Shown: positions 57,937 to 64,000 of the stretch, piece after piece
Layout: the number at the start of each line of letters is the position of its first letter
Numbering within the stretch: the stretch's first letter is position 1
NCBI GenBank assembly: GCA_035771165.1
Contig: JAWNZC010000261.1
Coordinates: 1,253,501 to 1,317,500 of the forward strand
DNA: 64,000 nt
Source of the DNA: Paragorgia papillata
Lineage: Eukaryota; Cnidaria; Anthozoa; Scleralcyonacea; Coralliidae
Direction: 5' to 3'
Program-made: the position numbers and the translations under genes
Notes under the pieces: model-generated
Database searches by the model: none
What the model was told of the DNA's origin: nothing
What the model saw: the letters and a program-made list of their open reading frames with translations, nothing else

Positions 57937-57946
57937 GGCTGTCAGA

Positions 57947-58111
57947 CTGTATGTATGTGTGTGTGTATGTGTGTGTGTGTATGTGTATGTGTGTGGGTAT
58001 GTATGTGTGTATGTATGTGTGTATGTATGTATGTATGTATGTATGTGTGTATGTATGTATGTATGTATGTATGTATGTATGTATGTATGTATGTATGTAT
58101 GTATGTATGTA
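57947..58111 (+). repeat. (GTAT)n/(GT)n microsatellite
   Basis: About 165 bp, starting right after the MITE flank and ending at the 5' edge of the LINE. Frames on either strand are artefacts. Confidence 0.95.
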
Positions 58112-58187
58112 TAGCCTGTCACTGACATTTCATTTGACTATTTGTAATTTACATCGACGATATTCTATTTAATAGCATATTTCTCTC

Positions 58188-58565
58188 GTGGACTACCACC
58201 ATTGGTTTTGCACATTGTTGATTGACCATGAAGCTAACTTTGTTTTCTTAGAAGAAGATCGTCCATTTCTGTTCGGCAATGCACAGTCTTGTCAGTTTAC
58301 CACGCTCCATCAGACATGTTGGCCATACAAATTGACTTGTCTGAAATTTTGGACAGGTGATGAACATCCGATGATGGCAGACGTGCCCCTTTTAGCTCTC
58401 AAGATTTCGTGTCTTATTTTATTGTATTTATCCTGTACAACCACGAATTATATACCATTGGATACCGGACATGTTCAAACCCATTCTACTTTAAACATCT
58501 TTTATGTTTATGGTCATCAGCCTTACATATCTACTTCCATCTGTGGTGATCGATATACATTTCGA
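58188..58565 (+). CDS. LINE N-terminal region (126 aa), unknown function
   Basis: Begins MDYHHWFCTLLIDHEANFVF; hydrophobic patches around LALKISCLILLYLSC. Ends at TGA 58566-58568, but the same frame continues through RLHLRLFEKTRRYKAS into the 2A motif. The stop may be a mutated CGA (Arg) codon. No ORF1 RNA-binding motif (no CCHC or PHD) is evident. Confidence 0.5.
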
Positions 58566-58568
58566 TGA

Positions 58569-61547
58569 CGACTTCATTTACGTCTCTTTGAGAAGACCAG
58601 GAGATATAAAGCTTCGACAAACTACTACAACAACTCAGTCGCTTCTTTTCACCCGATAATCCAACTTATGTATGATGTGGAACTAAACCCTGGCCCTGCC
58701 GTTCAGCTAAATATTCGTTGTCTCTACACCAACGCGAGAAGCATAGTTAACAAGCTCGATGAATTACAAGCCCTGACAACCGAAGTTGACGTTATTGCAA
58801 TCACGGAATCTTGGTTAAAACCGTCCATTCAGAACAGTGAAACCCTACCCAATCTAGACTTTACTATCCATAGGAGGGACAGAGCTGAACACAACGATAA
58901 ACGTGGAGGCGGTGTGATGCTGGCAATTCGTAATACCATACCTAGTATCAGAAGATCTGATATTGAAAGCTCAGCCGAAATTCTTGCCTGTGAACTTCGT
59001 CCATCTGGCAAGAAAAAGGTATTATTTGCAGTCTACTACCGTCCACCAAACTGTGACCTTTCCTATATGAAGGAATTCACTAAATTCTTACGTTTAGCTT
59101 CAAGGGCAAACTTTGATAATATTGTGATCGCGGGTGATTTTAATCTGCCGAACATTGACTGGTCAAATATTTCCGCCACTACTGACAACATTGTTTATTC
59201 TCATTTTATCAAGACACTTAAGGACTATTTCCTTTGGCAAGTTGTAGATTTTCCGACTAGAAATAACAGTTTACTGGACCTGATTTTGACTTCCATTCCA
59301 GAGAACATTTCCAACATTGAAGGTTCTGAAGATATACTAAACACTGACCACAAACTTATTAAGTTTTGTATTAATTTACAAATTGCTAAGAAGCCAAGAG
59401 TTAAACGCCGAGTTTATAATTTTAAAAGGGCTGATTGGCAAGGCCTCAAACAATCTATTGAAAGTGTCCCTTGGGATTTATGCTTCGTTGATGATGATGT
59501 AAATGAGTCTCTTGCGAATTGGACCGATTTGTTTTTCTCAGCTGTAGATTTACATATTCCCATTTGTAAAGCCAGAAACACAAATGACCACCCTTGGATT
59601 GATCAAGAACTGCTGAATCTTATCAAATGCAAAAACAGACAAAGAACTATTGCATCTAAAACCGGTCGCAATGAAGACTACATTAGATTCTCACAGACGC
59701 GCCGTGATACAAAAGAGATGATCAAGCAGAAAAAGAAACTATATGCCCAAAAACTCAAAGATTCAATACGTGAAAATCCCAAACGTTTTTGGTCGTATGT
59801 CAAAACCACAACAAAACAGAACCAAGCCCCCGAATTTTTACGAAGCGGTCAACGCTTTGTATCAAATATTAAGGATAAGGCGAACTTATTCAATCTCTAT
59901 TTTCAGTCTGTATTTAATAATGATGTCTCTGCTGATACTGAAGTTCCACCTGCTTCGTCACATGCACACCACCTCTTGTCATCTATTCAATTTACACTAT
60001 CAGAAGTGGAAAGTGCACTAAGTGCCATTGATCCAAACAAATCGTCCGGACCAGACAAGATCCCAGATAGACTTCTTAAGGAAATCGCCCCCCAGATTGC
60101 TTGGTCTCTCTGTCGTCTCTTCAATCAATCTTTATCACTAGGAGTATTTCCAGACAAGTGGAAACTAGCTGATGTGACACCAGTGTTTAAAAATGGTGAC
60201 TCATTAATAGTTGAAAATTATTGACCTATTTCATTATTATCTATCCTTTCAAAAATCCTAGAGAGATGTGTATTTAACCATTGCTATGTCCACATCTCTC
60301 CTCAATTATATCATATGCAACATGGATTCTTGAAAGGCAGGTCGACAGTCACCCAACTTCTTGGAGTTTACCAAGAAATTATTGAAGCCCTAGCTAACGG
60401 TAAAGAGACTGATGTAATCTACCTAGATTTTAGCAAAGCTTTTGATAAAGTTACTCATCTTGCTCTTATCAGAAAAATATCCCTATTTGGTATAGCTGAT
60501 GAATTACTACGTTGGTTTACTAGCTATCTATCTGATAGATACCAACGAGTTACTATACAAGGAATACACTCTGATAGTCTAAATATATTTTCTGGTGTCC
60601 CACAGGGATCCATCCTTGGGCCCCTTTTGTTTCTGGTTTATATAGATGACATGCCAGCTTACATCAAACATAATTCTAAGCTTGCTCTATTTGCTAATGA
60701 TTCTAAACTATATAAGACCATCCTGAAACCATCAGATATAAGTGCTCTTCAACAAGATCTGACATGCCTCTCTGCGTGGTGTAGCGACTGGTCTATGAGT
60801 TTCAATACATCCAAGTGTAAGACCCTTAACATTTCCAAAAATAAATCTCATACCGTAAGGAACTACCACCTCTGCAATGACCTACTGGATACCGTCTGCG
60901 AGAACAAAGACTTGGGCATATCCATTACCGACAACCTAAATTGGTCCCTGCACATAGAACGGATATCTCTACAAGCCAACCGTACTCTGGGTCTCGTTAG
61001 GAGATTATGCAGAGATTTTCAAGATGTTGAAACTAGAAAACTCCTATACTGTTCAATTGTTCGCTCCAAGTTGGAATATGCAAGTGAACTTTGGTCACCG
61101 TATACCATCAAACACCAATTATTGTTGGAAAATGTCCAGCGTAGGGCTACGAAATTTATACTAGATTATCCTAAAGATCTTGATTATAAACAGCGTCTCC
61201 TTAATTTATCCCTTCTGCCTCTGGAGTATAGAAGAGAATCAAAAGACCTTGTGCTCCTTTTTAAATCAAGACTAGGCATGGTAGACCTAGATCATCCTTC
61301 TTTACATCAGCGTTCAAATAGTTATATTACTACTCGTAACTTCTCTCCCTTTAATTATAGGTTACTTCATACCAATCGTAATTATTTAAAATATTCTTAT
61401 TATTACCGGGTTACTACCATTTGGAATACCTTGCCTGAGCATGTCAAAAGTGTTTCTACCCTAAATACCTTTAAAAATGTAATTTCAAACTACTATTTGT
61501 CAAAACTCCAGTATTATATTTTACCTGACAAAAGATCTATACTGTAA
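58569..61547 (+). pseudogene. LINE endonuclease-RT polyprotein with one internal stop
   Basis: APE endonuclease at about residues 20-235 from the 58668 ATG: TNARSIVNK, ITESWL, GGGVMLAIR, YRPPN, AGDFNLPNIDW, LDLILTS and TDHKL, with the N, E, D-x-N and H residues present. RT follows: GPDKIPDRLLKEIAP, FPDKWKLADVTPVFKNGD, then TGA at 60222-60224 where CR1/L2 proteins have Arg in NYRPISLL, YLDFSKAFDKV, GVPQGSILGPLLF and the catalytic box as FANDSKLYK, in which the first Asp of ADD is Asn (codon AAT, 60696-60698). Stop plus this change mean the copy is almost certainly inactive. Confidence 0.85.
58674..58697 (+). other. 2A-like ribosome-skipping motif in the LINE
   Basis: Encodes DVELNPGP, which fits the 2A consensus D-x-E-x-N-P-G-P, immediately ahead of the endonuclease. 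2A-like motifs are known in APE-type LINEs of the CR1/L2 group in invertebrates, where they separate the N-terminal product from the endonuclease-RT product. Upstream context HPIIQLMY is moderately hydrophobic. Confidence 0.8.
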
Positions 61548-61762
61548 ATTTAACTAATTTAATAATATTTAATTTCTTGTATACTAATTACTATAATTTC
61601 ATTAACCTGTTAGCATATCTAGTCTTTACTTACAATAGGTTCTTTGTATTTTATTTAAACTAATAGGACTCGGGGGTTTGATATCAATTGGGACTTTGTC
61701 CTGTTTCTTGCTCCCGTTGTCACTGCTTTGTATTTATACTTAATGGTTGACAACATATTCAA

Positions 61763-61785
61763 TAAATTCAAATTCAAATTCAAAT
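61763..61785 (+). repeat. LINE 3' tail (CAAATT)n
   Basis: Three to four repeats of CAAATT after AATAAA. Confidence 0.85.
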
Positions 61786-62795
61786 AAAATCGTCCATGTA
61801 ATGCTCATTAAGAAGCTTTCAAAAACTTTTATTATCGTTCCAACAACGTCTAGTACATCACAATTAATAATTGAGAACGATTCATACTTAAAATACTTAC
61901 TAAATTTGTAAAAACTTTCTCTTGTTGATTATCCCGCTCTTTGAATATCTTGCTTCATGCTGTCATAAAAATGGCTTATGAAATACTTGGTGTATAGTAG
62001 TTATTTTGACTTCGGTGGTTTGTCGTCAGTTGTCATTTCACTCTGTGTTTTGATTTTTTCCGAAGCATTCTTTTGTTAACTTACAAGGGCGATGGCGCAG
62101 TATCTACTAGCGCATGCGCAGTAGATACGAAGATGCGCAAAGTAGATTGATTCAACATTGAATATAACATTTTGTTTATTTCCTTTTCAAGTATATCGCG
62201 TACGGGAATGTTTCCCGAGCGTTTCACGAACACACGCGAAATCCACGCATTCTGATTTCGCGCATGGGCAGACAAATTGCCCACCTGTTATGCCTTTTCC
62301 CGTGTCTCAATTTCGAATAGGCCCTATTAACCTATTTAACGCTTTGGTCGGTCCTATTCAGAAAAATCTTCGTCCTCAGTCTCAAAAATGTCCCTCGGTC
62401 TGCGCCCTCTGGACACTTTTAAGACCTCGGGCAAATGTTTTTAACTAGTACGGACCTCCCAGCCAGTAAATAACATATATTTATTGAACAGACGGGTTTT
62501 TTATCTATTCTGACTTAGGATTATTATATCGCACACAGTGAAGATGATTCGGTTTGGATGGGTAGATATTTTGTAACTGAGTAGGACAAACACATTGGCG
62601 TATATTATGATGGGGAAGGGGGGGGGGGGGGGGGATTAAAAGATCCTTGTACTCACCGCCAAAGGTTACTCATCTCCACTTATTCATCAACTATAGATGA
62701 CTGTTATCTTAACAAGTTATATCACCATCCTATACTAATAGCTTTATTATTCCGCCTAGCCAAAGGCTCCAGTGTTATTAGAATATTCAAATTAA
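61786..62795. other. Intergenic, no gene recognised
   Basis: Contains a short inverted repeat at 62096-62128 (GCGCAGTATCTACT and AGTAGATAC around GCGCATGCGC) and a G17 run at 62618-62634. Confidence 0.4.
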
Positions 62796-62797
62796 AA

Positions 62798-63225
62798 CAA
62801 ATGAGCTAATGTGGTAAAAAAAGCATACAAATTTATAATACAAAGGTTATCGCGGGTTGAAAGCGTTTCCGCGTCTGTATTCGTTACCTTTGTTTATCAG
62901 ATTTATTTGTAAATTTGAACGTTGGCGTGGCAGCAATTCGAACTCTTCTCTCCGCCGTCTGTAATTCTGTAAATTCTGTAGTAAACATAATTTACGTCAA
63001 CGGCAAAACCACTTGTTCAAAATAGCCCAGGATCAAACATAGTTTAACGCTACTCTGGCTTAAAAGTTTTTTGAACGTAGCTTAAAAATTTATTGTTCAT
63101 GACCCAACGTTTCGACAATCTGTTCTAGTTTCTTCATCACGGGGGTGATCGTTGTGAAGATAAGTCCCATATTTATACTTTCATAGAACCATTGATGACG
63201 TTACCTAAACCGCCGTCATCACGAT
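62798..63225 (-). repeat. Penelope-like element 3' UTR, second copy
   Basis: Matches 53580-53910 on the minus strand, including ACAACGATCACCCC and CATCAATGGTTCTATGA. It has an extra block with CGAAACGTTGGGTCATGAAC read on the minus strand, a typical Penelope-tail phrase. No coding part beyond a few terminal codons. Confidence 0.65.
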
Positions 63226-63237
63226 TTTTATAAGACT

Positions 63238-63850
63238 GGTTTTAAATTTTAATAAGACTGGTCGAGAGGATCTTTGTCTTTTTTAGACCCGGGAGGTCGT
63301 TGGGGAGGTAAGTAAATTATGATCATGTAAATACATTATGTTAGTTATTTAGGTAAGTTATAATGGTGCACCGTTATGTAACTAAGTTTATTTTTATATT
63401 AGTCGTGAGCGGGCGGAATCCTAGGCTCTCCTGCAATTTGATTGGCTACGTGAGCGGGGGGTATTTCACAAGTATCTTGGACCGCGGTCCAAAAACTTAT
63501 TTTTTTACATTCTGTTATCTAAATCTTAACGTGTCATGAATTTGAAAGAAAAGTTACAAATCGCTTACAACAAGCAGTTTCGTCTTCAAATTCGAACAAC
63601 ACAATTTCAATTTTCCTGCAGTAAGCCGAGTATTCAAAGCGACTTTCCAAGCGAACAGCCAAACATGAGCAAGCGACGAAAAAGAACCACGAATAATCTT
63701 TATCAACTAAACTTTAAAAACACTCGGACTGCATCCTGACTTCCCCTCGTAACTAGATCTTCAAGTTTTGACTGTTTCTTTTTTCTTATAACAAATAAAG
63801 ATTCCAAGCTTCCTGTCACGGTTGTCAAACTGCATGTCGGCAGTTGTTTA
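63238..63850 (+). repeat. Dispersed repeat family R, copy B (uninterrupted)
   Basis: Runs from AATAAGACTGGTCGAGAGG through GGTAAGTTATAATGG, GGCTCTCCTGCAATTTGATT and CCGCGGTCCAAA to TGTCACGGTTGTCAAACTG. It lacks both insertions seen in copy A. Confidence 0.8.
63536..63739 (+). CDS. Basic 67-aa ORF of family R, copy B (hypothetical)
   Basis: Starts MNLKEKLQIAYNKQFRLQ, includes SKRRKRTTNNLYQ, ends FKNTRTAS. About three quarters of residues agree with copy A over the whole length, and the only length difference is one codon. Unknown function. Confidence 0.4.
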   Translation: MNLKEKLQIAYNKQFRLQIRTTQFQFSCSKPSIQSDFPSEQPNMSKRRKRTTNNLYQLNFKNTRTAS

Positions 63851-64000
63851 CTGTCGAACGATTAACTTTGGACTTTTAAATATCACGTGAACGTCATCTC
63901 GATTACGTAACTTAATTGTATGTTAATTTACCTAATTATGTAAATTATAAAATGTACGATTAATCAACCTCGTCCCCAGCGTATTTTCGAAATTTGGAAG

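Larger units (their letters stand above)
54801..57943 (+). repeat. Dispersed repeat family R, copy A, with two nested insertions
   Basis: Segments 54915-55174, 56900-57222 and a few bases from 57937 match copy B (63238-63830) in order. A hAT-like element (55175-56899) and a MITE (57223-57936) are inserted. The 5' part 54801-54895 matches copy C at 26885-26970. Confidence 0.8.
58112..61785 (+). mobile_element. Near full-length CR1/L2-type LINE
   Basis: One reading frame from 58188 to 61547 interrupted by only two TGA codons. It holds an N-terminal region, a 2A-like motif, an APE-type endonuclease and RT, then a 3' UTR and a (CAAATT)n tail at 61763-61785. 5' edge at the (GTAT)n tract. No target duplication could be set. 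Confidence 0.9.

Noticed and set aside
57670..58172. Overlapping Tyr-Val-Cys, Thr-His and similar repeat frames on both strands
   Set aside because: Produced by (GTAT)n and the MITE arms.

Overview
This window is eukaryotic nuclear DNA. It is AT-rich, with no operons or bacterial ribosome binding sites. It is built almost entirely of layered transposable elements: LINEs, Ty3/Gypsy, BEL/Pao, a Penelope-like element, CACTA, hAT, TTAA-type palindromic MITEs and tRNA-derived SINEs. The mix and the protein relics (a box A/B SINE with a cnidarian-style body, GIY-YIG Penelope relics, an orphan multi-zinc repeat protein) best fit a cnidarian, probably an anthozoan such as a coral or sea anemone. That is inference: no intact host gene is present to confirm it.

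Layout. 0-13 kb: mostly non-coding, with a 19-bp minisatellite, a perfect 47-bp inverted repeat pair around a possible broken first exon, a 155-bp tandem array holding a TA-flanked MITE, a tandem tRNA-Thr-like repeat, a TTAA element and one SINE. 13.4-21.05 kb: a 7.6-kb element with 2.3-2.5-kb terminal inverted arms. Each arm carries a small Cys-cluster gene and micro-ORFs; the core carries an intact RING-type gene and a broken packaging-type ATPase gene. 21.1-22.6 kb: a 0.64-kb direct duplication. 23-25.7 kb: two LINE 3' ends with (CT)n tails, a 676-bp palindrome and GCGACTTTTT-like repeats. 26.4-27.8 kb: GGAAT-like satellite and a dispersed repeat. 28.3-34.15 kb: a Gypsy pol relic split by a 1.75-kb CACTA element and abutting a 5'-truncated LINE. 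34.15-38.75 kb: a second ATPase element, a near-perfect head-to-head palindrome. 39-43 kb: a hAT MITE and a decayed LINE interrupted by a TTAA MITE. 43.7-51.4 kb: BEL/Pao integrase and RT relics on either side of a broken orphan gene. 51.9-52.4 kb: a TTAA palindrome. 53.5-58 kb: Penelope GIY-YIG relic and repeat family R, which holds a hAT element and a second MITE. 58.1-61.8 kb: a nearly full-length CR1/L2-type LINE with a 2A-like motif. 62.8-63.85 kb: second copies of the Penelope tail and family R.

The strongest candidate for something undescribed is the pair of related inverted-arm elements at 13.4-21.05 and 34.15-38.75 kb. They share a C2H2-finger plus FtsK/HerA (A32)-like P-loop ATPase gene, iterated AACTCATGAGTTA-like palindromes and G/C-rich or CCCTAA-bearing outer repeats. 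They look like decayed linear DNA virus-like or Polinton-like genomes, but no polymerase, integrase or capsid gene is visible. All ATPase copies are broken, and nothing here is presented as a working gene. Nested insertions elsewhere can be dated relative to each other because several empty sites can be read exactly.
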